NCBI GenBank assembly: GCA_020724025.1
Contig: DYHU01000068.1
Location: forward strand, 1-14,305
Source of the DNA: Syntrophorhabdus sp.
GTDB taxonomy: Bacteria > Desulfobacterota > BSN033 > UBA1163
Direction of reading: 5' to 3'
Length of the DNA stretch: 14,305 nt
The position numbers and the translations under genes were made by a program. Positions 7,901 to 14,295 of this stretch are shown one piece after another; position 1 is the first letter of the stretch; each line of letters begins with the position of its first letter. The notes under the pieces are model-generated. The model had not been told where the DNA came from. It was given only the letters and a program-made list of their open reading frames with translations, and made no database searches.

Positions 7901-9430
7901 AAGGCGGTCGAGGAGAACCAACTGAACCGGGTGGTGGTAGCATCCTGTTCGCCGAGAACACACGAGCCCATGTTTCAAGAGACGATCCGGGAGACGGGTC
8001 TCAATAAGTATCTCTTCGAGATGACCAATATCCGGGATCAATGTTCCTGGGTCCATATGCACCAGCCCAGAGAGGCGACGGAAAAAGCAAAAGAACTTCT
8101 CCGAATGGCGGTGGCCAAATCCCGTCTCCTTCAACCCTTGAAAGAACCTCTGGTGGAAGTCATCAAAAAAGGTCTGGTCATCGGAGGCGGACTTTCCGGA
8201 ATGAAGGCCGCCCTGGGCCTGGCTCAGCAGGGATTCGACTGCGCCCTCGTGGAGAGGGAGACAGAACTGGGTGGAAATCTTCGGCATATCTATCACACCA
8301 TTGAGGGAAATGATCCACAGGGACTTCTTCGGAAGACGATCAAAGAGGTTCTCGAGAATCCTCGAATCCAGGTCTTTACAAAATCAGAACTGGAAAGCTT
8401 CAATGGCTATATCGGGAATTTTAAATCGGTCATTTCGACCAACGGGACCAAGAAAGAATACGAACATGGGGTAGTTGTTGTTGCGGTTGGGGCCAAAGAG
8501 AGTACGCCAAAGGAATACCTCTATGGCCAGGACCCGAGGGTGATCACACAGAAGGAACTGGAAGAGAAGATCGCCCTTCACGGAGAAGAGCTAAGCCGGA
8601 ACCGCCATATCGTCATGATTCAATGCGTGGGCTCCAGAATTCCGGAACATCCCAACTGCAGTCGGATCTGTTGCTCTGTCGCCATCAAGAATGCGCTGAA
8701 GATAAAGGAGAAGAATCCGGAAAAAAAAGTGACCGTCCTCTATCGTGACATCCGGACTTATGGATTGATGGAACAATATTATACCCGGGCAAGAGATCGG
8801 GGCGTCGAATTCGTCCAGTACGACCTTGACTCAAAACCCGACCTGAGCCTCGAGGGAGGAAACCTTCTGCTCAGAGTTAAAGATAAGATCCTCGGAGAAG
8901 AGGTGAGCCTGCGGCCTGATCTCGTGGTCCTGGCAAGCGCCATCATGCCATACGAGAATGAAGCCCTGGTAAAGATGCTCAAGGTGCCTTTGACCGCGGA
9001 CGGATTCTTCCTCGAAGCTCATATGAAGCTCCGGCCCGTCGATTTTGCCACGGATGGGATCTTCCTGGCCGGGTTGGCCCATTTTCCGAAGAGCATCAGC
9101 GAATCCATCTCTCAGGCCGATGCGGCCGTGGCCCGCGCCACCGCGGCCGTGGCCAAAGGATATGTGAGCGTGCTTCCGACCATCTCCGAGGTGGATCAGA
9201 CTCGCTGTGTGGGATGCGGCCTCTGTGAACTGCTCTGCCCCTTCAATGCGATTCGTGTTGTGGAGACCGAAAAGGGAAGTAAGGCCGAGACCATTGCCGC
9301 CTCGTGCAAAGGGTGTGGAGTCTGCAGCGCCAGTTGCCCGCAGAAGGCCGCGACGGTTTATCATTTCTCCGATCAACAGTTGATTGCCCAGATCGAGGCC
9401 CTTGGCCCCGCAAAGGAGAAAGCCGCCTGA
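4940..9430 (+). CDS. hdrA: Giant HdrA: two flavin modules with an inserted NfnB/GltD-like NAD(P)H module
   Basis: A 1496-residue flavin/Fe-S electron hub, cytosolic. Start: ATG 4940 has AAAGGG 5 bp upstream; the in-frame TTG at 4922 precedes that site. Module 1 (1-155): GGGIAG FAD fold near the N-terminus, HdrA signature C56-SM-C59, and ferredoxin motif C108-C111-C114-C118. Insert (about 158-650): GltD-type Fe-S cysteines C158/C162 and C201/C205/C209, FAD GSGPAG (268-273), NAD(P) GGGNVAID (399-406) followed by YRRSREEMPA, a segment typical of NADPH-using GltD/NfnB proteins, then a cysteine-rich stretch C635-C651. HdrA sequence then resumes (NFSVGSIILSPG; YCSSVCCMYAIKEA). Module 2: FVCHCGINIGG (C943, C945), CSPRTHEPMF, second FAD motif GGG (1082-1084), and C-terminal ferredoxins C1423-C1433 and C1456-C1466. 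Canonical HdrA is about 650 residues. The likely role is NAD(P)H input and flavin-based bifurcation with HdrBC. A repeat palindrome encodes residues 233-253. Confidence 0.9.
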   Translation: MVEKVGAVMVVGGGIAGIQASLDLAESGYYVYLVESSPAIGGVMAQLDKTFPTNDCSMCILSPKLVEAGRHLNIMPLTYSEVMEVKGEPGNFEVTVKKKSRFVDPSKCTGCGECPEACPVHIKSQFDEALVDRRAIYRPYAQAFPNIFTIEKGDRAPCGLTCPSGINVQGYVALIGAGKYKEALSLIWENLPLPGVLGRICPHPCEKECNRKDLDEPVAICELKRFVADQVPVGAIHARPGLLIGRAGELPLQGISELKKEEKVAIVGSGPAGLTAAAYLAMKGYPVTIFEALPVTGGMLYTGIPSYRLPRDILAEEIKTIQSLGVEIKTNSPVGPDLTIDDLFRQGYRSVFLGVGAHQDQKLNIPGEDNPNVIPGVVFLRKANLGQKMDVGKRVAVIGGGNVAIDAACSALRLGSEEVTIIYRRSREEMPAYEEDVKEADEEGIQFHFLAAPTEIILKDRKISSLRCIRMELGEPDSSGRRRPIPVQGSDFFVEADTIIPAIGQTPDLSFLAGMGIETTPQGTIKADPKTLQTSRKEVFAGGDAVTRPWIAIEAVAAGKGAAISIDRFLRGKDLQEGREKPDIEKARFEEIYGDQPKAPRLRMENIPLEERRRTFTEVKKGFTGEEAKKEALRCLNCGLCSECLQCVAICKAGAINHQMKEEVVNFSVGSIILSPGFDEYDANRLAAYGYGRLPNVITSIQFERILSASGPFQGNLLRPSDQKAPKKVAWIQCAGSRDMTENGGNEYCSSVCCMYAIKEAVIAKEHHHEVEPTIFYMDIRAHGKDFDAYFERAKKEYGVRFIRSMVSRVAERPKSKNLIISYVDSEGKLKEEEFDLVVLSVGLTPSKGAKELASKLGLDLDTYGFCKTEEFSPLQTSQSGVYVCGAFQGPKDIPETVAQASGAVAAASSLLSDVRGTLTRKKDYPEEMEVSGQKPRIGVFVCHCGINIGGVVNVPEVKDYARTLEGVVFVEENLYTCSQDTQEKIKKAVEENQLNRVVVASCSPRTHEPMFQETIRETGLNKYLFEMTNIRDQCSWVHMHQPREATEKAKELLRMAVAKSRLLQPLKEPLVEVIKKGLVIGGGLSGMKAALGLAQQGFDCALVERETELGGNLRHIYHTIEGNDPQGLLRKTIKEVLENPRIQVFTKSELESFNGYIGNFKSVISTNGTKKEYEHGVVVVAVGAKESTPKEYLYGQDPRVITQKELEEKIALHGEELSRNRHIVMIQCVGSRIPEHPNCSRICCSVAIKNALKIKEKNPEKKVTVLYRDIRTYGLMEQYYTRARDRGVEFVQYDLDSKPDLSLEGGNLLLRVKDKILGEEVSLRPDLVVLASAIMPYENEALVKMLKVPLTADGFFLEAHMKLRPVDFATDGIFLAGLAHFPKSISESISQADAAVARATAAVAKGYVSVLPTISEVDQTRCVGCGLCELLCPFNAIRVVETEKGSKAETIAASCKGCGVCSASCPQKAATVYHFSDQQLIAQIEALGPAKEKAA
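5636..5696. repeat. Palindromic repeat inserted in frame within hdrA-1
   Basis: A 61-bp palindrome with perfect 13-bp arms, GTAGGGGCAATTC (5636-5648) and GAATTGCCCCTAC (5684-5696). The GC-rich core can pair as GCCCGCCC/GGGCGGGC or CCCCGGCC/GGCCGGGG. It is translated as VGAIH...ELPLQ (residues 233-253) in the linker between the Fe-S helical part and the FAD fold of the GltD-like insert. The same arms occur as a 28-bp perfect palindrome in hdrA-2 (13700-13727), read in the same frame. Confidence 0.9.
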
Positions 9431-9478
9431 CAATTTCGGAATGCGGATTTCGGAGTGAGGAATTTAGTGAGTGAACAA

Positions 9479-9611
9479 TGATGGTCTCGTAAAAAGTCGT
9501 CATTCCCGTGAAAACGGGAATCCAGGGAATTCTAACTATATGAAAATACTGGATTCCTGCTTGCGCAGGAATGACAAAAATCTCCTTTTCAGACTTTTTA
9601 CGAGATCATCA
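9479..9611. repeat. MITE-like palindromic element, copy 2 (inverted)
   Basis: A 133-bp element with 20-bp terminal inverted repeats (9479-9498 and 9592-9611, one mismatch; the inner 14 bp TCTCGTAAAAAGTC is perfect). It has two hairpins, ATTCCCGT-gaaa-ACGGGAAT (9502-9521) and ATTCCTGC-ttgc-GCAGGAAT (9553-9572). It runs in the opposite orientation to the copy at 859-1030 and lacks that copy's middle GAAA-looped hairpin. The ATTCCC-N8-GGGAAT core resembles the dRS3-type units known from Neisseria; this is similarity of form, not a demonstrated relationship. Confidence 0.88.
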
Positions 9612-9626
9612 ACAATAGAAGACTTA

Positions 9627-9764
9627 AGATTATCAGGTCATTAGGAAATCAGGATGAAGGGTAACAGGAAATTAGGTTATTAGGAAAAACTAATTCCGGA
9701 TTTTTTTAGACTGATATCCTGGTATCCTGATAACTGCAACCTGATAATCTGATGGCCTGATAGC
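9627..9764. repeat. AT-rich repeat of ATCAGG/ATTAGG words with inverted ends
   Basis: With the MITE copy this fills the 353-bp spacer between hdrA-1 and mvhD-1. Degenerate direct words (TCAGG, TTAGGAAA, TTAGG) dominate the left half, and their complements (CCTGATAA, CCTGATAG) the right half. A perfect 12-bp inverted repeat, AGATTATCAGGT / ACCTGATAATCT, spans 9627-9638 and 9739-9750. No gene or convincing promoter is seen here. Confidence 0.7.
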
Positions 9765-9783
9765 CTTTAATATGGTGAACCCC

Positions 9784-10539
9784 ATGAGTTTTGAACCAAA
9801 AATCTTATCGTTCCTTTGTAACTGGTGCGCCTATGCGGGCGCGGACCTGGCAGGTATCTCCCGGTTTCAGTACCCGCCCAATACCCGTGTGATCCGGGTG
9901 ATGTGCTCCGGAAGGGTTGACCCCTCTTTCGTCCCCAGGGCTTTTCTTGCAGGGTATGATGGCGTCATGGTTCTGGGATGCCATCCCGGAGACTGCCATT
10001 ACCTGACCGGAAATTATCAGGCCGAGAAGAAAATTAGCCTCACCCGGAAATTGTTGAAGATGGCAGGAATCGGATCAGATAGACTTCTCCTCGACTGGGT
10101 CTCCGCCGGCGAGGGAGAGAGGTTTTCTCAGGTCATCCGCCAGTTCGTCGAGAAGATTCGCGGTTTGGGCCCCTTCCCTCTCGATCAGGGGATGAAAGAG
10201 AGACTTCAGGCAGTCAAAGCCTCTCTCGAGGGGGAAAAGATCCGCTGGATGGTGGGCAAGGGACCCGAACTCATGGAAAAAGAGAATGTCTATCACGAAC
10301 AACTCCCCAAAGAGAGATTGGATGCGGCGATCGAAGCTACCATCCGTGACGAGTTGATAAAAAATCGAATCGTCGCATTGGTGGAATCAAAACCCTTGCC
10401 TGCGGCAGAGATCAGTCAGACATTAGACCTTAAATTAAATGAGACGCTCTCCTACCTGGTCTCATTAGTCGGAGAAGGAAAGATTGGATTTGATCCGTCA
10501 GAGGAAGGAAAAATCCCGAAGTACATTCGAAACGTCTAA
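9784..10539 (+). CDS. mvhD: MvhD/FrhD-type [2Fe-2S] electron-transfer protein with C-terminal extension
   Basis: A 251-residue protein that links an electron donor (a hydrogenase in methanogens, often formate or NADH-linked enzymes in bacteria) to HdrA. The MvhD domain (about 1-135) has C12-NW-C15-AYAGAD, C41-SGRVDP and GC66HPGDC71H, the expected [2Fe-2S] ligands. The start at ATG 9784 (MSFEPKI) matches the usual N-terminus, with GGTGA 5 bp upstream; the in-frame ATG at 9772 has no ribosome site. Typical MvhD is about 140 residues. Here roughly 110 extra residues follow, including a basic/acidic helical stretch and LPAAEISQTLDLKLNETLSY, which could form a helix-turn-helix or winged-helix fold (inference). 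The gene follows hdrA-1 and pairs with it. No hydrogenase or formate dehydrogenase subunit is nearby, so the upstream donor is unknown. Confidence 0.9.
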   Translation: MSFEPKILSFLCNWCAYAGADLAGISRFQYPPNTRVIRVMCSGRVDPSFVPRAFLAGYDGVMVLGCHPGDCHYLTGNYQAEKKISLTRKLLKMAGIGSDRLLLDWVSAGEGERFSQVIRQFVEKIRGLGPFPLDQGMKERLQAVKASLEGEKIRWMVGKGPELMEKENVYHEQLPKERLDAAIEATIRDELIKNRIVALVESKPLPAAEISQTLDLKLNETLSYLVSLVGEGKIGFDPSEEGKIPKYIRNV

Positions 10540-10546
10540 TTCATTT

Positions 10547-10592
10547 CCCTCACCCTCCCCCTCTCCCCATAGGGGAGAGGGCGGGGTGAGGG
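10547..10592. repeat. Nested CCCTCACCC...GGGTGAGGG hairpin, copy 3
   Basis: Outer arms CCCTCACCC (10547-10555) and GGGTGAGGG (10584-10592) enclose CCTCTCCCC / GGGGAGAGG. It begins 7 bp after the mvhD-1 stop. A moderately T-rich stretch follows (GTTTCTTGTTC), so weak termination or mRNA processing is possible, but the copies elsewhere lack this and it is best read as a dispersed repeat. Short TTGTTCAT-like direct repeats follow at about 10601-10627. Confidence 0.75.
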
Positions 10593-10648
10593 GGAGTTTC
10601 TTGTTCATAGTCCATTGTTCATTGTTCTTCATCCGGAGTTTTTAACCT

Positions 10649-13600
10649 ATGGAAGCAGCAAGAGATCTGAAAAAAGGTATAGACAAACAGCCCATCGGCG
10701 CGGTCATGGTTGTCGGAGGCGGCATCGGCGGGATGCAGGCTTCTCTCGATCTTGCCGATTCGGGATTCTATGTCTACCTGATTGACAACTCCCCGACCAT
10801 CGGCGGAGTGATGGCTCAGCTTGACAAAACCTTCCCCACCAATGACTGCTCCATGTGCATCATGTCCCCCAAACTGGTGGAGTGCGGAAGGCATCTTAAC
10901 ATCCGCGTCATCACCAATGCCGATGTAGAAGGCCTCGAAGGTGAACCCGGCCGCTTCAGTGTCACCCTGACGAGAAGGCCAAGATACATCCGCCCCGACC
11001 AGTGTACGGGGTGCGGTGAATGCGCCAAACACTGCCCGGTCACTGCCATCGATCTTTACAACGAAAAGTTGAGCAAGCGGGCTGCCATCTATATCAAATA
11101 TGCCCAGGCCATCCCGAAGGTCTATCTCATCGATCGCGAGCAATGTATCGGATGCGGACTCTGTGAAAGGGTCTGTCTTGCAAAAGCGGTCAATTACGAA
11201 GATGGCCAGATCGTCGAAAAGATCGATGTCGGATCAATTATCCTGGCGCCCGGCTATGAGGTCTTCGATGCCCATCTCAGGCCGGAATTCGGCTACGGAG
11301 TCTATCCCAATGTGTTGACGAGCATCGAATTCGAAAGGCTCTTGAGCGCCACCGGCCCGCACAGGGGCCATCTTCTGAGGCCCTCCGATGGAACGGTTCC
11401 GGAACGGATCGCCTTCATCCAGTGTGTCGGCTCACGGGATTCCAACTGCGGAAATGATTACTGCTCATCCATCTGCTGTATGTATGCCACCAAGGAAGCC
11501 ATCATCGCCAAAGAGCATGTCCACTTTGTTAAGCCCACCATCTTCTATATGGATGTGAGGGCCTATGGCAAAGGGTTTGATGCCTACTATGAGAGGGCGA
11601 AGTCCGAATACGGAGTTCGGTTCATCAAATGCATGGTCTCCAGGATCAGGGAGCAGTTTAAGACAAAGAATCTCCTTCTCACCTATCTGAACGAGGAAGG
11701 GAATCTTGTGGAAGAGGAGTTCGAACTGGTCGTCCTCTCTGTGGGCATGGTCCCTTCCAAAACGACCATGGCGATGGCGAAGAAGATGGGCGTGGAACTG
11801 GACCGATACGGATACTGTAAAACAATACCCTTCGAACCCACCTCTACCTCAAAGCCCGGCATCTATGTCTGCGGCGCCTTCGAGGCGCCCAAGGATATCC
11901 CTGAGACCGTCACTCAGGCAAGCGGCGCAGTGGCCGATGCCACCGGCATCCTCTCTCAGGCAAGGGGAACGATGGCCTTGAAGAAGGAATATCCTGTAGA
12001 GGCCGATGTGGCAAGCGAAGAACCCCGAATCGGCGTCTTCGTCTGCCACTGCGGAATCAATATCGGAGGCTTTGTCAATGTCCCCTCAGTCAAGGAGTAT
12101 GCCCGCACATTAAAGAATGTGGCTTATGTGGATGAAAACCTCTACACCTGCTCCACCGATACCCAGGAGAAGATCAAGAATGCCGTTAAGGAACACCATC
12201 TGAACCGTGTTATTGTTGCCTCCTGCTCTCCGAGGACGCATGAGCCCATGTTCAGGGAGACCATCCGTGATGCAGGGCTGAATAAATACCTTTTTGAGAT
12301 GGCCAATATTCGGGACCAGTGCTCATGGGTCCACATGTCTCAGAAGAATAAAGCCACAGAAAAGGCGAAAAACCTTGTCAGGATGGCGGTGGCCAATGCT
12401 AGGTTGATTCATCCGCTGGGCGAGATCGCCCTCTCCGTTACTCAGAAAGGATTAGTCATTGGAGGAGGTGTGTCAGGAATGACCGCCGCCCTCAAACTGG
12501 CCGAACAGGGATACGAAGTCTTCCTCATCGAAAAAGAGGCCCAATTGGGGGGGAATTTAAGGAACCTTCACTATACGCTTGAGGGTGAAGATGTCCAGAC
12601 CTTTCTCAAGAATCTGATCAGCCGGGTGACAGGTCATCCTTCCATTCAGGCAATCACCAATGCGCTGGTCGTCGACTTCAGTGGCTCCAAGGGCAATTTC
12701 TCAACAGGGATTATGGTCGCGCCTACGATGTATTACCGGAAGATCGAACACGGAGTCACCATCCTGGCCACTGGCGCCGATGAATGGAAACCAACCGAAT
12801 ATCTCTATGGTGAGGACCCCCGCATCCTCACCCAGTTGGAACTGGAAAACCGAATTGCCAATCAGCCGGACGGAGTGGCTCAAGCCAATCAGATCGTCAT
12901 GATCCAGTGTGTGGGATCAAGAAATGAAGAAAGGCCTTATTGCAGCCGGACCTGTTGCGCCACCGCCATTAAAAATAGTCTCAAGATAAAGGAACTGAAT
13001 CCCGACGCTAAAATCACGATCCTCTACCGGGATATGCGGACCTACGGTCTGATGGAATCGTACTATGCAAAAGCCAGAGACGAAGGAATTCTGTTCATCA
13101 GATATGAGCCTGAGAAAAAACCAGCAGTCAGCAAAAATGGAAAGGGACTCTCCGTCTCTATTGTTGATCCAATCCTGAAGGAGGAGATGGAGATAACGCC
13201 CGATCTTTTGGTCCTTTCTTCGGCTACCATTGCGAGGGAGAATGAGGAATTGGCGACCATGCTGAAGGTCCCCCGAACAGCAGAGGGTTTCTTCCTGGAA
13301 GCGCATATGAAACTGAGACCGGTCGATTTTGCAACGGATGGCCTCTATCTGGCTGGCTCAGGACATGGTCCTAAATTGATCAGCGAAAGCATCTCCCAGG
13401 CAAGCGCAACAGTCTCCCGGGCTTGCACCATTCTTTCAAAGGAGAAAATCTTGGTCGGAGGCGTCGTGGCCATTGTGGAAGGGGAGCGGTGTGCGGCCTG
13501 TTTGACCTGTGTGAGGCTCTGTCCGTACAATGTCCCGGTGATCAATGCCAAGGGGGAGGCGGAGATTGATCTGGCCAAGTGCAAGGGGTGCGGCAGTTGT

Positions 13601-13747
13601 GTGGCCGAGTGTCCGGCCAGGGCCATAGAGCTGATGCACTTTCGGGATGGGCAATTGTGGGCGAAGAGCCAGGCCTTGGTTTTCAGTTCGGAGTTCGGAG
13701 TAGGGGCAATTCATGAATTGCCCCTACAGGGTTCGGAGAATTCATAA
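10649..13747 (+). CDS. hdrA: Second HdrA paralogue, two flavin modules, no NAD(P)H insert
   Basis: A 1032-residue HdrA homologue, cytosolic. Module 1: FAD motif GGGIGG (23-28), CSMCIMSPKLVE signature, ferredoxin motifs C119-C122-C125-C129 and C166-C169-C172-C176, and YCSSICCMYATKEA. Module 2: FVCHCGINIGG (C466, C468), CSPRTHEPMF, a second FAD motif GGGVSG (605-610), QCVGSR...YCSRTCC, then C-terminal ferredoxins C948-C951-C954-C958 and C978-C981-C984-C988. It aligns by eye with hdrA-1 over its whole length except the roughly 500-residue GltD-like insert, so the two are paralogues. ATG 10649 is the first usable start, with GGAG at 10634-10637. Family members end near 'MHFxDGQL'; here the last residues (about VFSSEF onward) are repeat-encoded, including VGAIHELPLQG (1018-1028). 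It lies upstream of the Sec-type mvhD and may serve a different donor from hdrA-1. Confidence 0.92.
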   Translation: MEAARDLKKGIDKQPIGAVMVVGGGIGGMQASLDLADSGFYVYLIDNSPTIGGVMAQLDKTFPTNDCSMCIMSPKLVECGRHLNIRVITNADVEGLEGEPGRFSVTLTRRPRYIRPDQCTGCGECAKHCPVTAIDLYNEKLSKRAAIYIKYAQAIPKVYLIDREQCIGCGLCERVCLAKAVNYEDGQIVEKIDVGSIILAPGYEVFDAHLRPEFGYGVYPNVLTSIEFERLLSATGPHRGHLLRPSDGTVPERIAFIQCVGSRDSNCGNDYCSSICCMYATKEAIIAKEHVHFVKPTIFYMDVRAYGKGFDAYYERAKSEYGVRFIKCMVSRIREQFKTKNLLLTYLNEEGNLVEEEFELVVLSVGMVPSKTTMAMAKKMGVELDRYGYCKTIPFEPTSTSKPGIYVCGAFEAPKDIPETVTQASGAVADATGILSQARGTMALKKEYPVEADVASEEPRIGVFVCHCGINIGGFVNVPSVKEYARTLKNVAYVDENLYTCSTDTQEKIKNAVKEHHLNRVIVASCSPRTHEPMFRETIRDAGLNKYLFEMANIRDQCSWVHMSQKNKATEKAKNLVRMAVANARLIHPLGEIALSVTQKGLVIGGGVSGMTAALKLAEQGYEVFLIEKEAQLGGNLRNLHYTLEGEDVQTFLKNLISRVTGHPSIQAITNALVVDFSGSKGNFSTGIMVAPTMYYRKIEHGVTILATGADEWKPTEYLYGEDPRILTQLELENRIANQPDGVAQANQIVMIQCVGSRNEERPYCSRTCCATAIKNSLKIKELNPDAKITILYRDMRTYGLMESYYAKARDEGILFIRYEPEKKPAVSKNGKGLSVSIVDPILKEEMEITPDLLVLSSATIARENEELATMLKVPRTAEGFFLEAHMKLRPVDFATDGLYLAGSGHGPKLISESISQASATVSRACTILSKEKILVGGVVAIVEGERCAACLTCVRLCPYNVPVINAKGEAEIDLAKCKGCGSCVAECPARAIELMHFRDGQLWAKSQALVFSSEFGVGAIHELPLQGSENS

Positions 13748-13770
13748 AGGTTTTACTCCGAACTCCGAAC
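13686..13770. repeat. Nested inverted repeat spanning the hdrA-2 stop codon
   Basis: A 28-bp perfect palindrome (13700-13727, arms GTAGGGGCAATTCA / TGAATTGCCCCTAC) sits inside a larger inverted repeat, GTTCGGAGTTCGGAG (13686-13700) and CTCCGAACTCCGAAC (13756-13770). The hdrA-2 stop codon (13745-13747) lies within the structure. Further CTCCGAACTAA words continue to about 13788. The palindrome arms match those inside hdrA-1. Confidence 0.88.
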
Positions 13771-13797
13771 TAAATTACTCCGAACTAATCAATAGAT

Positions 13798-13802
13798 AGG
13801 AG
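13798..13802 (+). promoter_or_regulatory. Shine-Dalgarno AGGAG for the Sec-type mvhD
   Basis: AGGAG (followed by AGG) lies 5 bp before ATG 13808. This ATG is in frame with both the TGA at 13898 and the MvhD reading frame beyond it, so it supports a start upstream of the TGA rather than at the internal ATG 13931. Confidence 0.8.
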
Positions 13803-13807
13803 AGGCA

Positions 13808-14272
13808 ATGGAGGCAGCGCAGGAGCCACGAGTCACCAGTCACGAATCACCAGTCACGCAGTTTGAGCCTGAGATCTTGGCATATTGTTGTGAGCATTGA
13901 GCTTACAGTGCGGCGGACCTGGCAGGTTCGATGAGGCTTTCCTATCCGACAAATGTGAAGATCGTGAAGGTGCCCTGTACGGGCCGGGTGGATATTCTAT
14001 TGATCCTTAAAGCCTTTGAATCAGGGGTGGACGGGGTTTACCTGGCGGGGTGTTTGGAGGGGGAGTGTCATTTCTTGAGGGGGAACCTCAGGGCCAAAAA
14101 GAGGGTCCAGTATGTAAAGACACTATTGGATGAGGTAGGATTGGGTTCGGGTCGAGTGGAGATGTATAATATGAGTTCAGCCCAGGGTCAGAGATTTGCG
14201 GAGGTGGCCCGTGAGATGACAAAGAATATCCGGGCGTTGGGGCCGAGTCCGGTGAAGAAGTCTAAAAGTTAG
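13808..14272 (+). CDS. mvhD: Selenocysteine-containing MvhD/FrhD-type [2Fe-2S] protein (TGA 13898-13900 = Sec31)
   Basis: A 154-residue MvhD homologue if the in-frame TGA is read as selenocysteine. Residues 19-40 match the MvhD N-terminus: FEPEILAYC28-EH-U31-AYSAADLAG, against C12-NW-C15-AYAGADLAG in the other MvhD of this window. The TGA thus replaces exactly the second cysteine of CxxC. The frame then continues with C57-TGRVD and GC82LEGEC87H to the TAG at 14272; all other ligands are present. ATG 13808 has a good ribosome site, whereas the open frame from ATG 13931 would lack the first ligand pair. A candidate SECIS hairpin starts 11 bases after the TGA. MvhD-family selenoproteins are established (VhuD in methanogens; FrhD-like in some deltaproteobacteria). 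Residues 7-17 come from a tandem repeat. Alternatives are a point-mutated pseudogene or a sequencing error. It probably delivers electrons to hdrA-2. Confidence 0.82.
13829..13856 (+). repeat. 14-bp tandem duplication in the mvhD-2 5' coding region
   Basis: CGAGTCACCAGTCA (13829-13842) is followed by CGAATCACCAGTCA (13843-13856), one mismatch. It encodes part of the N-terminal tail before the conserved QFEPEI start of the MvhD domain, a region other MvhD proteins lack. Confidence 0.8.
13911..13933 (+). promoter_or_regulatory. Candidate bacterial SECIS hairpin downstream of the Sec codon
   Basis: CGGCGGACC (13911-13919) pairs with GGTTCGATG (13925-13933) around the loop UGGCA. This gives eight pairs (two of them G-U) and one G-A mismatch. 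The stem begins 11 bases after the TGA and the loop lies about 20 bases after it, with G in the first two loop positions. That spacing and loop composition agree with known bacterial SECIS elements such as that of fdhF. The fold was drawn by hand; no energy was calculated. Confidence 0.6.
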
Positions 14273-14278
14273 AGGAGC

Positions 14279-14295
14279 GTCCTGCAGGGCAGGAC
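14279..14295. repeat. Short hairpin after mvhD-2
   Basis: GTCCTGC (14279-14285) pairs with GCAGGAC (14289-14295) over a 3-base loop. It is bracketed by an 8-bp direct repeat GAGGAGCG (14272-14279 and 14298-14305, the latter at the window edge). No T-tract is visible before the window ends, so terminator or repeat-unit status is undecided. Confidence 0.45.

Noticed and set aside
13898..13900. TGA as an inactivating mutation (pseudogene)
   Set aside because: It falls on the one residue where Sec is known in this family, the rest of the frame and its ligands are intact, and a plausible SECIS hairpin and ribosome site are present. It remains the main alternative.
13931..14272. Short MvhD open frame starting at ATG 13931
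   Set aside because: It lacks a ribosome site and omits the first CxxC/U ligand pair, while matching upstream MvhD sequence exists in the same frame through the TGA. It is treated as the C-terminal part of the Sec-containing gene.
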